A DNA stretch of 64,000 nt from Mycobacteroides saopaulense (GTDB lineage: Bacteria > Actinomycetota > Actinomycetes > Mycobacteriales > Mycobacteriaceae): the NCBI RefSeq assembly GCF_001456355.1, contig NZ_CP010271.1, forward strand, positions 2,728,001 to 2,792,000. Reading direction: 5' to 3'. The translations under genes and the position numbers were made by a program. The notes beneath the pieces are model-generated. The model was given only the letters and a program-made list of their open reading frames with translations. It was not told the origin of the DNA and ran no database searches. This document shows positions 28,705 through 38,665 of the stretch, in pieces. The stretch's first letter is position 1. Each line of letters begins with the position of its first letter.

Positions 28705-30630
28705 TTAGTCGACCTGCTGCGTCGCCGGGTTCACGGTGCTGTCCCCGATCTCGCGGCTCATCGCGGCCACCCATCCGGTGATCTTGCGGGCGATGTGCTG
28801 ATCGGTCAGACCAAGCTGCTCAAGGACCTGCCCGCGCGACGCGTGCTCCAGGAACTGCTGCGGCACACCGATATCCCGGCTCGGAATGTCCACATCTGCA
28901 TCCTGCATCGCCGCGGTCACCGCACTGCCGGCGCCGCCGTGCACGCCACTGTCTTCCAGGGTCACCACCAGGCGATGCTGGCGGGCCAGCTCCACCACAT
29001 GCTCGGGCACCGGCAGCACCCAGCGCGGGTCGACGACGGTCACACCGATCCCCTGCTTGCCAAGCCGCTCGGCGGTCGCCAGGGCCGTCGAGGCGAACGA
29101 GCCGACCGCCACCAACAGCACATCGGCGTGCAAGCCGCTGAGCGGCCGCGCCAGAATGTCGACCCCGTCGCGCCGCTCTACCGCCGGGATATCCTCGCCG
29201 ACTTCGCCTTTCGGGAAGCGCAGCGCGGTCGGACCATCCTCGACGGCCAGCGCCTCGGTCAGCTCTTCACGCAGCCGCGAGGCATCGCGCGGCGCGGCGA
29301 CGCGCATTCCGGGCACCACGTTCAGAATCGACAGGTCCCACATACCATTGTGGCTGGCCCCGTCGCTCCCGGTGATCCCCGCCCGGTCCAGCACGAAAGT
29401 CACCGGGAGCTTGTGCAGCGCGACGTCCATCATCACCTGATCGAACGCGCGGTTCAGGAACGTGGAGTAGATCGCCACCACCGGATGCAGCCCGCCCATC
29501 GCGAGCCCGGCCGCGGAGGTGACGGCATGCTGCTCGGCGATACCGACGTCGAACAGCCGATCGGGGAAACGCTCACCGAACTTGCTGAGCCCGGTGGGGC
29601 CCGGCATGGCCGCGGTGATCGCCACGATGTTGCGATGCTCGCTGGCCACGTCGATGAGGGCATCGGAGAACACCGATGTCCAGCCCGGGGCCGAAGCCTT
29701 GATGGAACGACCGGTTTTCGGGTCGATGACACCGGTGGAGTGCATCTGCTCGGCCTCGTCGTCCTCGGCCGGGCCGTACCCCATGCCCTTGCGGGTGATC
29801 ACGTGCACGATCACCGGGCCGCCATAGCCGCGGGCGCGCCGCAGGGCGTCCTCCACCGCGTGCTCGTCGTGACCGTCAACGGGCCCAACGTATTTCAGCC
29901 CCAGGTCGGTGAACATGACCTGTGGCGACACCGCGTCCTTGACCCCCACTTTGAGGCTGTGCATCAAGGCGTATGCCAGCGGCCCCACCACCGGCATGCC
30001 GCGCAGCAGCTTCTTGCTCTCGTCCAGAACCTTCTCGTACGACGGAGTGAGCCGCAGTCCGGCCAGGTGCGAGGCGAGGCCACCGATGGTCGGCGCATAA
30101 CTGCGCCCGTTGTCGTTGACGACGATGATGATGCGCCGATGCTCCTCGGCGGCAATGTTGTTCAGGGCCTCCCAGCACATGCCACCGGTGAGCGCACCGT
30201 CACCGACAACCGCGACAACATGCCGGCGCCGTTGCCCGGTCAACTCGAATGCCTTGGCCAGTCCGTCCGCGTAGGACAGCGCAGTCGAGGCGTGGCTCGA
30301 TTCCACCCAGTCGTGTTCGCTCTCGGCGCGGGACGGGTACCCCGACAGACCGTCCTTCTGGCGCAGTGTGTCGAAATCTCCGGAGCGGCCGGTGAGGATC
30401 TTGTGCACGTACGCCTGATGCCCGGTGTCGAAGATGATCGGGTCGTACGGCGACTCGAAGACACGATGCAGGGCCAGCGTCAGCTCGACGACACCCAGAT
30501 TGGGCCCGAGATGGCCGCCGGTCGCGGCGACCTTATGGATCAGGAACTCACGGATCTCGTCAGCGAGTAAGTCCAGTTCTCGCTTCGAGAGACCCTGCAG
30601 GTCACCCGGCCCCCTGATGTCGTCAAGCAT
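28705..30630 (-). CDS. dxs: 1-deoxy-D-xylulose-5-phosphate synthase
   Basis: 641 residues, full length. Thiamine-diphosphate motif [17 protein letters not shown] near residue 144 (GDG...N), [16 protein letters not shown] near 41 (catalytic His region), transketolase pyrimidine domain with [18 protein letters not shown] near 362, and [15 protein letters not shown] near 415. It joins pyruvate and glyceraldehyde 3-phosphate, the first step of the MEP isoprenoid pathway, feeding decaprenyl phosphate and menaquinone. Lies 22 bp downstream of nhaA on the same strand. Confidence 0.97.
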   Translation of the reverse strand: MLDDIRGPGDLQGLSKRELDLLADEIREFLIHKVAATGGHLGPNLGVVELTLALHRVFESPYDPIIFDTGHQAYVHKILTGRSGDFDTLRQKDGLSGYPSRAESEHDWVESSHASTALSYADGLAKAFELTGQRRRHVVAVVGDGALTGGMCWEALNNIAAEEHRRIIIVVNDNGRSYAPTIGGLASHLAGLRLTPSYEKVLDESKKLLRGMPVVGPLAYALMHSLKVGVKDAVSPQVMFTDLGLKYVGPVDGHDEHAVEDALRRARGYGGPVIVHVITRKGMGYGPAEDDEAEQMHSTGVIDPKTGRSIKASAPGWTSVFSDALIDVASEHRNIVAITAAMPGPTGLSKFGERFPDRLFDVGIAEQHAVTSAAGLAMGGLHPVVAIYSTFLNRAFDQVMMDVALHKLPVTFVLDRAGITGSDGASHNGMWDLSILNVVPGMRVAAPRDASRLREELTEALAVEDGPTALRFPKGEVGEDIPAVERRDGVDILARPLSGLHADVLLVAVGSFASTALATAERLGKQGIGVTVVDPRWVLPVPEHVVELARQHRLVVTLEDSGVHGGAGSAVTAAMQDADVDIPSRDIGVPQQFLEHASRGQVLEQLGLTDQHIARKITGWVAAMSREIGDSTVNPATQQVD

Positions 30631-30651
30631 CTGGCCAGTCTACGCAGCAAT

Positions 30652-31977
30652 TCAGATTCGGTCGCTTGGAGCAGAGCCAAAAACATCCGGCACTCCGTCG
30701 TGGTCGGCATCGAGGCTCTCTTTAGCCTCGATGCGCCGGTACGCCCGGTTCCGCAACCGCAGCACCACCGAGGCCACCGCCGCCGACGTCAACGAGCCCG
30801 TCAGCACACCCACCTTGACGTGAGACGCGGTTTCCGCGCCCAACCCGGATGTCGCCGACTCCGCGGCTCCAAACGCCAGTTCGCCGATGAGCAGGGAGAC
30901 CGTGAAGCCGATCCCGGCGAGCAATGCCACCCCGGCGATATCGAGCCAACTCAGGTCGTCGTCGAGGCTGGCCCTGGTGAACCGTGCCAGCAGGTAGGTG
31001 GTGAGGAAGACTCCGACCGGTTTGCCGACCAGCAGGCCCAGGACCACCCCCAGCGCCACCGGGTCGAGCAGCGCCTGGCCCAGCCCCGTGAAGCCGCCCA
31101 GGGTCACGCCTGCGGCGAAGAAGGCGAACACCGGAACCGCGACACCGGCCGACAGCGGCCGCAGGCGATGCTCGAATCGTTCGGCCATCCCGTGCACATC
31201 GGTGCGGCCGTCGCGCCGCAGGACGGGAACGGCGAATCCCAACAGCACCCCCGCCACGGTGGCGTGCACACCCGAGGCGTGCACCAGCGCCCAGGTGGCC
31301 ACCGCCAGCGGCACCAACAACCACCATTCCCGTCGGCGGCGCTGCACCGCCAGCGCGAACAGCCCGAGTGGGATCAATGCCAGCCCCAGCGGCCCCCAGT
31401 GCAGCTCATCGGTGTAGAAGACGGCGATGACGATGACCGCCAGCAGATCGTCCACCACCGCAAGGGTGAGCAGGAAGGTACGCAGTGCCGAGGGAAGGTG
31501 GGTTGAAATCACGGCGAGCACGGCGAGCGCGAAGGCGATGTCGGTGGCCGTGGGGATCGCCCACCCTCGCATCGCGGCCCCTTCACCGGACGCGTTGACC
31601 GCGAGATAGACCGCGGCCGGGACGAGCATGCCGCCCACCGCCGCGACGATCGGCAACGCGGCTCGGCCCGGGTCCCGCAGGTCGCCCGCCACGAATTCGC
31701 GTTTGAGTTCCACACCCACGACGAAGAAGAAGATCGCGAGCAATCCATCGGTGGCCCAGCCCGCCAGCGTCAAGTTCAGATGCAGCCGCTCCGGCCCGAG
31801 CGTGATGGCCCCCAACCGGTAGTACCAGGAGCTCCACGGCGAATTGGCCCAGAGCAGTGCCGCCAGGGCCGCCACCACCAAGAGCACGCCGCCGACGGTT
31901 TCCTTGCGCAGAATCTCGGCGACGCGCGACGACTCCGCCCACGATCCGCGGGTGAAGACGCGCTGGCTGAGTCGCAT
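30652..31977 (-). CDS. nhaA: NhaA-type Na+/H+ antiporter
   Basis: 441 residues, about 12 hydrophobic segments. The ion-binding Asp pair is in [16 protein letters not shown] near residue 172, and [12 protein letters not shown] near 146 carries the conserved Asp of the pore. It exchanges Na+ for H+ across the membrane. The C-terminal tail holds [11 protein letters not shown], a calcium-binding loop of the thrombospondin-3/EF-hand-like D-x-D-x-D-G-x-x-D type, an unusual appendage on the cytoplasmic tail. Just upstream of dxs. Confidence 0.93.
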   Translation of the reverse strand: MRLSQRVFTRGSWAESSRVAEILRKETVGGVLLVVAALAALLWANSPWSSWYYRLGAITLGPERLHLNLTLAGWATDGLLAIFFFVVGVELKREFVAGDLRDPGRAALPIVAAVGGMLVPAAVYLAVNASGEGAAMRGWAIPTATDIAFALAVLAVISTHLPSALRTFLLTLAVVDDLLAVIVIAVFYTDELHWGPLGLALIPLGLFALAVQRRRREWWLLVPLAVATWALVHASGVHATVAGVLLGFAVPVLRRDGRTDVHGMAERFEHRLRPLSAGVAVPVFAFFAAGVTLGGFTGLGQALLDPVALGVVLGLLVGKPVGVFLTTYLLARFTRASLDDDLSWLDIAGVALLAGIGFTVSLLIGELAFGAAESATSGLGAETASHVKVGVLTGSLTSAAVASVVLRLRNRAYRRIEAKESLDADHDGVPDVFGSAPSDRI

Positions 31978-32078
31978 GAGTCGGTGTCCGTTCCTTTTCC
32001 GGCAGGGTCAAGTACCGCCGACCAGACTTCCCGGCACACCTGGGGTCACTTTATAAGATCTTTACGCTCGCCGCCGTC

Positions 32079-33245
32079 TCACCGGGTGAGCAGCGCGAAG
32101 CTTTCGATGTGATGCGTCAGCGGGAAGGCGTCGAACACCCGTAGCTCACGCACCTGGTATCCACGCTGCAGATACAGACCCACGTCACGCGCGAATGCCG
32201 CTGCCTCACAACCGATATGGATAACCCTTGGAACGTTGGCCGCGGCGATCTTCTCGATGATCTCGCGGCCGGCACCCGCCCGGGGCGGGTCCAGCACCGC
32301 GACATCGGCCTCTCCCAAGTCGCGCATCGCGTTGCGCACCGATCCACAGATCATGGTGATCTGACGCAGATCCCCCAACGCACCCTTGGCGCTGCGAAAC
32401 GCGGGCCGCGATGTGTCGACGCTCACGACGCTTCCGGTACGGCCCACGGCTTCTCCCAGCGCCGCGGCGAAAACCCCGACACCGCCGTACAAATCCCACG
32501 CGCGCATGCCCGGCTCCAGTTCGGACCATTCGGAGACCAGTCGGCTGTAGGTGTTCGCGGCGTCACGGTGCGCCTGCCAGAACGCGGTAACCGGTACCAG
32601 CCAGTGCCGGTCCCCCACCTTCTGCACCGCGACGTCCTCGCCCTCGACAATCGTGCGTCCGCGCAACACATGTCGGCGTCCCTGATCGTCTATCACGGCG
32701 TGCAGCGGACCTTCGGAACCTAGTTCGGGTTCGTCCAGTCCATCGAGCAACCCCGGCACCACCTGCGCGCAGCGCAGATCGGTCACCAACTCGTCACTGT
32801 GATACCGATGGAAACCCGGCCGACCCAAGGCGTCGACGTCCAGACGTACCCGGGTACGCCAACCGGTGGGATCGCCGGTTCCGATCGGCTCGGCGGCGCC
32901 CTGCCACTCATACTTGCCCAGCCGTGCCAACTGCTGACTCACCACGTCGCCCTTGAGCTCCCGTAGATACGCGGGATCGACGAAAGATAAATCACAGCAG
33001 CCAGACTCGCCGCTGCCGTGGGCGATGGGACACAGCGGATCGATGCGGTGCGGTGAGGGATCAAGCACCTCGATCGCCGACCCATGCCAGAAGCTGGCCT
33101 GCCGATCGTCGGTGATCTGGACACGCACCCGCTCGCCGGGCAGCGCATATCGGACGAAAATGACGCGCCCGTCGTGCCGGGCCACCACACTGCCCCCGTT
33201 CGCAGGTCCACCGGTCTGGACCTCCAGGATGTCGCCAACCGTCAT
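32079..33245 (-). CDS. TrmA/RumA-type tRNA/rRNA (uracil-5-) methyltransferase
   Basis: 388 residues from ATG 33245; GTG 33284 is an alternative. N-terminal TRAM domain (VGDILEVQTGGPANGGSVVAR), a Cys-rich patch DPLCPIAHGSGESGCCDL near residue 70 that may hold a 4Fe-4S cluster, the methyl-donor site AWDLYGGVGVFAAALG near 255, the DVAVLDPPRAGAGREI loop near 325, and catalytic Cys in VIHIGCEAAAFARDV near 350. It methylates C5 of a uridine in tRNA or rRNA. Its start is 11 bp after the permease stop. Corresponds by order to Rv2689c. Confidence 0.88.
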   Translation of the reverse strand: MTVGDILEVQTGGPANGGSVVARHDGRVIFVRYALPGERVRVQITDDRQASFWHGSAIEVLDPSPHRIDPLCPIAHGSGESGCCDLSFVDPAYLRELKGDVVSQQLARLGKYEWQGAAEPIGTGDPTGWRTRVRLDVDALGRPGFHRYHSDELVTDLRCAQVVPGLLDGLDEPELGSEGPLHAVIDDQGRRHVLRGRTIVEGEDVAVQKVGDRHWLVPVTAFWQAHRDAANTYSRLVSEWSELEPGMRAWDLYGGVGVFAAALGEAVGRTGSVVSVDTSRPAFRSAKGALGDLRQITMICGSVRNAMRDLGEADVAVLDPPRAGAGREIIEKIAAANVPRVIHIGCEAAAFARDVGLYLQRGYQVRELRVFDAFPLTHHIESFALLTR

Positions 33246-33255
33246 CGACGAACCA

Positions 33256-35262
33256 TCACGCGTCGAACCCGCGCCGCGAGTCACCCGGCGCGAACTGCCC
33301 GTCGAGCTCGCGGCGGCGTTCAGACGAATCGAGTTGCCAAGGAACGGATGTGACCATGACATTGGGAACGAACAGCAGACGTCCCTTGAGCCGCAGCGCA
33401 CTCTGGTTGTGCAGCACCTGCTCCCACCAATGTCCCACCACGTACTCGGGGATGAATATACAGACGACGGTGCGCGGCGCTTCCTTGCTGATGCGCTTCA
33501 CGTAATCGAGTATGGGCCGGGTGATTTCGCGATACGGCGAGGCGATCACCTTCAGCGGTGTGCTGATATCGCTTGTCTCCCATTCCCGGACAAGCTCGCG
33601 GGTATCCCGGTCGTCGACGCTGACGGTCACCGCTTCCAGCACGTCGGGACGGGTGGCCCGGGCATATGCGAGGGCGCGCAGCGTCGGCTGATGCACCTTG
33701 GAGACGAGCACGACGGCGTGGGTGCGGCTGGGCAGCACCACTTCTCCCTCGTGGTTGTCCAGCTCGCGGGCCACTGTGTTGTAGTGCTTGTGAATCATCT
33801 TCATGAGCACGAACAGCAGGCCCATCGCCAAGATCGCGATCCATGCTCCGGCAAGGAATTTGGTCACGAGGACGACCAACAGCACCGTGCCGGTCATGAT
33901 GAAGCCGATGGTGTTGATGATGCGCGAGCGGATCATCTTGCCGCGTACCGCCGGGTCGGTCTCGGTGGTGAGCAGCCGAGTCCAGTGCCGCACCATGCCG
34001 ATCTGGCTGAGGGTGAAGGACACGAAGACACCGACGATGTACAACTGGATGAGGGCGGTCACCTCGGCCTTGAAGGCCACCACGAACAGGATCGCAACGG
34101 CGGACAGGAAGATGATGCCGTTGGAGAACGCCAACCGGTCGCCGCGGGTGTGCAGCTGCCGGGGCAGGTAGCGGTCCTGCGCCAGAATCGATCCGAGCAC
34201 CGGGAAGCCGTTGAAGGCGGTGTTCGCGGCCAGCACCAGGATGAGGGCGGTCACCACGGTGATGAAGAGGAAGCCGATCTTGAAGTCTCCGAACACTGCC
34301 TCGGCCAGCTGCGCGACCAGGGTCTTCTGGTGATAATCGGCGGGGGCACCCACCAGCTGCTGGGCCGGATCTTCGGCGATCTTCGCGCCGGTGCGCTCGG
34401 CCAGCAGGATGATGCCCATGAACAGCGTGATGGCTATGCCGCCCAGGAGCAGCAGCGTGGTGGCCGCGTTGCGTGACTTCGGTTTCCGGAAAGCGGGCAC
34501 ACCGTTGCTGATCGCTTCCACACCGGTCAGCGCGGCACAACCCGACGAGAAGGCCCGCGCGACAAGGAAGACCAGCGCGAAGCCCATGATGCCGGTGCCT
34601 TCGCCATGCATTTCGAAGGACGCCGATTCCGCCTTCAGCGGGGTGCCGAGCACGTAGATCTGGAACAGCCCCCAGCCCAGCATGAGATACATGCCGATCA
34701 TGAAGGCGTATGTGGGAATCGCGAACGCGGCACCCGATTCGCGCACACCACGCAGATTCATCGACATCAGGATCACGATGGCGACGACCGCGAACGTCAC
34801 TTTGTGCTGGGCGACAAGCGGAATCGCCGAGCCGATGTTGGACATCGCGGATGACATGGAAACCGCAACGGTCAACACGTAGTCCACCAGCAGCGCGCTG
34901 CCCACGGTCAGACCCGCGGTGGGCCCGAGATTGGTGGTGACCACCTCGTAGTCGCCGCCGCCGGAGGGATAGGCGTGCACGTTCTGCCGATAACTGGCGA
35001 CCACCACCATCATCACCGCGGCGACGGCGAGGCCGATCCAGGGCGTCATCGCATAGGCGGACATTCCCGCGACGGAGAGCACCAGGAAGATTTCCTCGGG
35101 CGCATATGCCACCGAGGACAGCGCGTCGGAGGCGAAAACCGGCAGCGCGATGCGCTTCGGCAGCAGGGTATGGCCAAGACTGTCACTGCGAAACGGTCGG
35201 CCGATTACCAGGCGCCGAGCCGCCGTAGACAGCTTGGAAAGCGTAGACACGAACGCCAACAT
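33256..35262 (-). CDS. APC-superfamily permease, KimA-like (probable K+ importer)
   Basis: 668 residues from ATG 35262. About 12 membrane segments in residues 45-480 and a long cytoplasmic C-terminal domain (from about 490). The first helix contains PVFASDALSSVAYAPEEIFLVL, close to the SDPLSSVAY signature of KimA-type potassium transporters within the amino-acid-permease superfamily. It is divergent from two TrkA-type K+ regulators (35371, 36060), which supports potassium rather than amino acid transport. Annotated as an integral membrane protein in M. tuberculosis (Rv2690c). Cargo is an inference. Confidence 0.85.
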   Translation of the reverse strand: MLAFVSTLSKLSTAARRLVIGRPFRSDSLGHTLLPKRIALPVFASDALSSVAYAPEEIFLVLSVAGMSAYAMTPWIGLAVAAVMMVVVASYRQNVHAYPSGGGDYEVVTTNLGPTAGLTVGSALLVDYVLTVAVSMSSAMSNIGSAIPLVAQHKVTFAVVAIVILMSMNLRGVRESGAAFAIPTYAFMIGMYLMLGWGLFQIYVLGTPLKAESASFEMHGEGTGIMGFALVFLVARAFSSGCAALTGVEAISNGVPAFRKPKSRNAATTLLLLGGIAITLFMGIILLAERTGAKIAEDPAQQLVGAPADYHQKTLVAQLAEAVFGDFKIGFLFITVVTALILVLAANTAFNGFPVLGSILAQDRYLPRQLHTRGDRLAFSNGIIFLSAVAILFVVAFKAEVTALIQLYIVGVFVSFTLSQIGMVRHWTRLLTTETDPAVRGKMIRSRIINTIGFIMTGTVLLVVLVTKFLAGAWIAILAMGLLFVLMKMIHKHYNTVARELDNHEGEVVLPSRTHAVVLVSKVHQPTLRALAYARATRPDVLEAVTVSVDDRDTRELVREWETSDISTPLKVIASPYREITRPILDYVKRISKEAPRTVVCIFIPEYVVGHWWEQVLHNQSALRLKGRLLFVPNVMVTSVPWQLDSSERRRELDGQFAPGDSRRGFDA

Positions 35263-35370
35263 TAGGCCACGCGAGCAATCGCGGTACGGTCTCACTTGAC
35301 ATCGCTGTGTCTGGTGCCGTGACGCGGCGTCTAACTATTGCGACGAAGCCGTATCCAGAAAGGTCAACCG

Positions 35371-36063
35371 GTGCGAGTAGTGGTGATGGGCTGCGGGCGC
35401 GTGGGCGCCGCGCTGGCCGGCGGCCTGGCCAGGATCGGCCATGAGGTGGCGATCATCGACAAGGAAGCCTCGGCGTTCAACCGGCTCGGTCCCGAATTCA
35501 GTGGCGAACGCATCGTCGGCATGGGTTTTGACCGAGACGTCCTGCTGCGTGCCGGGATCGAGCGGGCACAGGCCTTTGCGGCGGTCTCCTCCGGTGACAA
35601 CTCGAACATCATCTCGGCCCGGGCGGCTCGGGAGACCTTCGGTGTCGAGCGGGTGGTGGCCCGTATCTACGACGCGAAGCGCGCCGCCGTCTACGAGCGG
35701 CTCGGCATTCCCACCGTCGCGACGGTGCCGTGGACCACCGATCGCCTGCTGCACGCTCTTACGCGCGAAAGCGACACCACCAAATGGCGTGACCCCTCCG
35801 GCTCGGTTGTGGTCACCGAGCTGGCGCTGCACGAAGATTGGATCGGCAAGCGCATCACCGCGCTGGAGGCCGCCACCGGCGCCCGGGCCGCCTTCATCAT
35901 CCGATTCGGCACCGGTGTGCTCCCCGACGCCAAGACGGTGATCCAGGACAGCGACGAGGTGTACGTCTCCGCGGTGTCGGGACGAGCCGCCGAGGCCATG
36001 GCCATCGCGGCACAGCCTCCCGGTGAGGACGCCGACGACGATCACACCGGGGGTGCCCGATGA
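35371..36063 (+). CDS. trkA: TrkA-family (RCK) potassium uptake protein, CeoB-like
   Basis: 230 residues from GTG 35371, preceded by AAAGG. The RCK-N Rossmann motif is VVVMGCGRVGAALAGGLARIGHEV (start to finish residues 3-26) with acidic IIDKEASAF after it; a TrkA-C (RCK-C) domain with ELALHEDWIGKRITAL follows from about 150. Such proteins bind NAD(H) or nucleotides and gate K+ transporters on the cytoplasmic side. A 4-bp ATGA overlap joins it to the next gene. Corresponds by order to Rv2691. Confidence 0.92.
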   Translation: MRVVVMGCGRVGAALAGGLARIGHEVAIIDKEASAFNRLGPEFSGERIVGMGFDRDVLLRAGIERAQAFAAVSSGDNSNIISARAARETFGVERVVARIYDAKRAAVYERLGIPTVATVPWTTDRLLHALTRESDTTKWRDPSGSVVVTELALHEDWIGKRITALEAATGARAAFIIRFGTGVLPDAKTVIQDSDEVYVSAVSGRAAEAMAIAAQPPGEDADDDHTGGAR

Positions 36064-36719
36064 AGGTCGCCATCGGAGGAGCCGGTGCCGTCGGGCGTTC
36101 GATCGCCCGCGAGCTCATCGAGAGCCGTCACGAGGTCACCCTGCTGGAACGCAACCCCGAGCACATCGATCCGGAGGCGGTACCCGAGGCGCAGTGGCGT
36201 CTGGGCGACGCCTGTGAGATCAGCCTGTTGGAGGCCGAGGAGCTGCACACCTTTGATGTGGTGATCGCGGCGACCGGTGACGACAAGGCCAACCTGGTGC
36301 TGAGTCTGCTGGCCAAAACCGAGTTCGCGGTCGCGCGTGTCGTGGCCCGGGTGAACGATCCCCGCAACGAGTGGCTGTTCGACGATGCCTGGGGCGTGGA
36401 CGTCGCGGTGTCGACACCCCGAATGCTGGCATCCCTGGTCGAGGAGGCCGTCGCGGTGGGCGACGTGGTGCGGCTCATGGAGTTCCGCAAGGGACAAGCG
36501 AACCTGGTGGAGATCACACTGCCAGACGACACCCCGTGGGGCGGTAAGCCGGTGCGCAAGCTCGAACTCCCCCGCGACGCGGTACTGGTGGCGATCCTGC
36601 GCGGATCGCGCGTCATCGCGGCGCAGCCCGACGAACCGCTTGAGGGCGGCGACGAGCTGATCCTGGTGGCCACCGCCGATATCGAGGACGAGCTACACCG
36701 GGCCGTGCTGCCCGAGTAA
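36060..36719 (+). CDS. trkB: TrkA-family (RCK) potassium uptake protein, CeoC-like
   Basis: 219 residues. N-terminal AIGGAGAVGRSIARELIESRHEVTLLER (Gly-rich nucleotide loop, residues 4-31), then VVIAATGDDKANLVLSLLAK near 75 and a C-terminal RCK-C domain with GGKPVRKLELPRDAVLVAILR near 160. It most likely pairs with the preceding protein to form a ring that controls the permease opposite. No TrkH/TrkG membrane subunit lies in the window. Corresponds by order to Rv2692. Confidence 0.92.
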   Translation: MKVAIGGAGAVGRSIARELIESRHEVTLLERNPEHIDPEAVPEAQWRLGDACEISLLEAEELHTFDVVIAATGDDKANLVLSLLAKTEFAVARVVARVNDPRNEWLFDDAWGVDVAVSTPRMLASLVEEAVAVGDVVRLMEFRKGQANLVEITLPDDTPWGGKPVRKLELPRDAVLVAILRGSRVIAAQPDEPLEGGDELILVATADIEDELHRAVLPE

Positions 36720-36726
36720 TCCGTGG

Positions 36727-37470
36727 TTAGGCGGTCGGCTCCGGCTCGGGCGCTTGTTCGGTGTGACGGCGCACATAGCGGATCACCAGCAGGGTGACCA
36801 GTGCACCGACGGCCGTCAGCGGCCAGCCCATCGCGATCTTGGCACCACCGAGCCAGGCCGTGTTGCCGGCCAGATAGAGCCACTCTTGCACGATGAATCG
36901 GACGGCGAACAACAGGATCCACGCCACCGTCGCGATATCGAAGGCCGTCAAGATGCGCCGATTGCCGCGCCACGACATGTCGCCCCCGGTGGCCCAGCTG
37001 TACGCGTAGCCGACTATCGGGCGGCGGATGATGACCGACACCAGGAACACGGTGCCCCAGAAGAAGTTGGCCCAGATGCCAATGAGGAAGTAGCCCTTGG
37101 CCTCTCCGAGCAGATACGCGATCAGCGCGCTGATACCGACGCTGATGAATCCCGATATCGCCGGCTGCAGCGACTCATGCCGCACCAGTCGCCAGATCAG
37201 GACCAGCGTTGCGGCCGCCAGGGCCGCGACGATCGCGGGGATCAGCGAGGAGATGCTGACCGCGACGACGAACACGATCACCGGAATCGACGAGTAGACG
37301 ACGCCCTGCCATCCCCCGGCCTGATGCCACATCTCGTGCAGCGGAGAACTTCCCGGCTCTTCGGGTTTGGTGCCGGGCACGCTGAATCTCAGCTGCGGGC
37401 CGTCCGCGGTGTCCGAACCGACATGCGCGCCGCCCGAGCCGTCGGGCTCGTGCGATGGGGTCTCTGGCAC
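36727..37470 (-). CDS. DUF3159 integral membrane protein
   Basis: 247 residues. Acidic, disordered N-terminal 45 residues, then about five or six membrane helices (from about 59), including VYSSIPVIVFVVAVSISSLIP and a WANFFWGTVFLVSVI segment. A polar tail with EQAPEPEPTA ends it. Function unknown; DUF3159 in actinobacteria. It follows the OB-fold gene directly (its start codon touches that gene's stop) and so is the second gene of that operon. Rv2693c counterpart by order. Confidence 0.8.
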   Translation of the reverse strand: MPETPSHEPDGSGGAHVGSDTADGPQLRFSVPGTKPEEPGSSPLHEMWHQAGGWQGVVYSSIPVIVFVVAVSISSLIPAIVAALAAATLVLIWRLVRHESLQPAISGFISVGISALIAYLLGEAKGYFLIGIWANFFWGTVFLVSVIIRRPIVGYAYSWATGGDMSWRGNRRILTAFDIATVAWILLFAVRFIVQEWLYLAGNTAWLGGAKIAMGWPLTAVGALVTLLVIRYVRRHTEQAPEPEPTA

Positions 37471-37842
37471 TTAGCGCTGGATTTCGTAGTACGGGTTGTG
37501 AATCACCTTGCCGCCGTTCTCGAGCTTGCCCAGGCGACCGCGAACCAGCAGGGTGCGGCCCGACTCGATACCGGGGATGCGGCGCTGGCCCAGCCAGACG
37601 AGGGTCACGGTGTCGGTGCCGTCGAACAGCTCGGCCTTCACGCCGGCCACACAGCCCTTGGAATTGGTCTCCACGGTGCGCAACGTGCCGCACATGGTGA
37701 CTTCTTGGCCGCGTTGACAATCAATGACGCGCTGAGCACCGGTGGCGGCGGCGTCGTCACCGATTTTCTCGGCGTCTACTTGCTCCAGGTCCTCTGTCAG
37801 TCGACGGGTAAGTCGACGCAGATAACCGCCGGTGGTAGCCAC
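37471..37842 (-). CDS. OB-fold nucleic acid-binding domain protein
   Basis: 123 residues. The core from about residue 48 has VTMCGTLRTVETNSKGCVAGVKAELFDGTDTVTLVWLG (ends given; beta-strands of an OB fold, as in tRNA anticodon-binding domains) and GRTLLVRGRLGKL near 96. It probably binds RNA or single-stranded DNA. Divergent from the alpha/beta hydrolase gene with a 123-bp shared promoter region; leads the operon with the DUF3159 gene. Rv2694c counterpart by order. Confidence 0.85.
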   Translation of the reverse strand: MATTGGYLRRLTRRLTEDLEQVDAEKIGDDAAATGAQRVIDCQRGQEVTMCGTLRTVETNSKGCVAGVKAELFDGTDTVTLVWLGQRRIPGIESGRTLLVRGRLGKLENGGKVIHNPYYEIQR

Positions 37843-37965
37843 TTCCAGTCCTGGCCTCTCAACATGCCCGATCGTTTGATCCGTGCATCCGCCACCGTAG
37901 ACCTTTGCGCGCCCCGATGCCAGGCGACCCCCTGGGTCTCCCGGACACCGGGCAAGATCAGGTGC

Positions 37966-38664
37966 GTGACCTTAGAACTTGATGGCCACACGGCTATTCT
38001 CATGCCCGGCACGGGCTCCGACGACAACTTCGTCAGCAGGGCCTTCGGGCCCGCCCTCGCCGCGGCGGGGGCCACCCTGATTGCCGTGCGCCCAGAACCG
38101 AACGACCTGGTCAACGGCTATGTACGGGCGCTCGACCGGGCCGCCCTGCGCGGTCCCATCGTGGTCGGCGGAGTATCGATCGGCACCGCGGTGGCGCTGA
38201 CATGGGCCTTGCAGAACCCCGGGGCGACGGTGGCCGTGCTGGCGACGATGCCCGCGTGGACCGGGGCACCGGAGAACTCGCCTGCCTCGGTGTCGGCCCG
38301 GGTGACCGCCGAATCCCTGCGGACCGACGGATTGGCAGCGGTGACCGCCGCCATGCAGGCCAGCAGCCCCGGCTGGCTGGCCGCCGAGCTCACCCGATCA
38401 TGGGCCGTCCAGTGGCCGGGCCTCCCCCGTGCCATGCAAGAGGTTTCCGCGTTCGTGAATCCCTCCGCCGACGACATCCGCGGACTGACCGTGCCCTTGG
38501 CCCTGGCCGCGGCCACCGACGATCCGATCCATCCGCTCACGGTGGCCCAGGATTGGGCGAACTGGGCGCCGCGTGCGGCGTTGCGCACTTTCAGCCTGGA
38601 TCAGCTGGGCGCCGACCCGACCTGTCTGGGGCGGGCGTGTGTCGGCGCGCTGAGCGACATCTGA
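37966..38664 (+). CDS. Alpha/beta hydrolase
   Basis: 232 residues from GTG 37966. The nucleophile elbow is IVVGGVSIGTAVALTWAL (G-x-S-x-G, Ser near residue 68). An acidic residue follows in AATDDPIHPLTVAQDW (near 185), but no clear catalytic His is seen near the end apart from HPLTV. Opening strand TAILMPGTGSDDNFV. Small soluble serine hydrolase of unknown substrate; Rv2695 counterpart by order. Its 3' end is 1 bp from the convergent sigma factor gene. Confidence 0.8.
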   Translation: MTLELDGHTAILMPGTGSDDNFVSRAFGPALAAAGATLIAVRPEPNDLVNGYVRALDRAALRGPIVVGGVSIGTAVALTWALQNPGATVAVLATMPAWTGAPENSPASVSARVTAESLRTDGLAAVTAAMQASSPGWLAAELTRSWAVQWPGLPRAMQEVSAFVNPSADDIRGLTVPLALAAATDDPIHPLTVAQDWANWAPRAALRTFSLDQLGADPTCLGRACVGALSDI

Positions 38665-38665
38665 G

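Noticed and set aside
28795..30570. 591-codon plus-strand frame across dxs
   Set aside because: Antisense to dxs, which has all its motifs; the frame is a result of high GC and biased third positions.
35296..35301. TTGACA as -35 box for trkA
   Set aside because: No -10 hexamer lies 15-19 bp downstream; the nearest (TAACTA at 35332) is 30 bp away.
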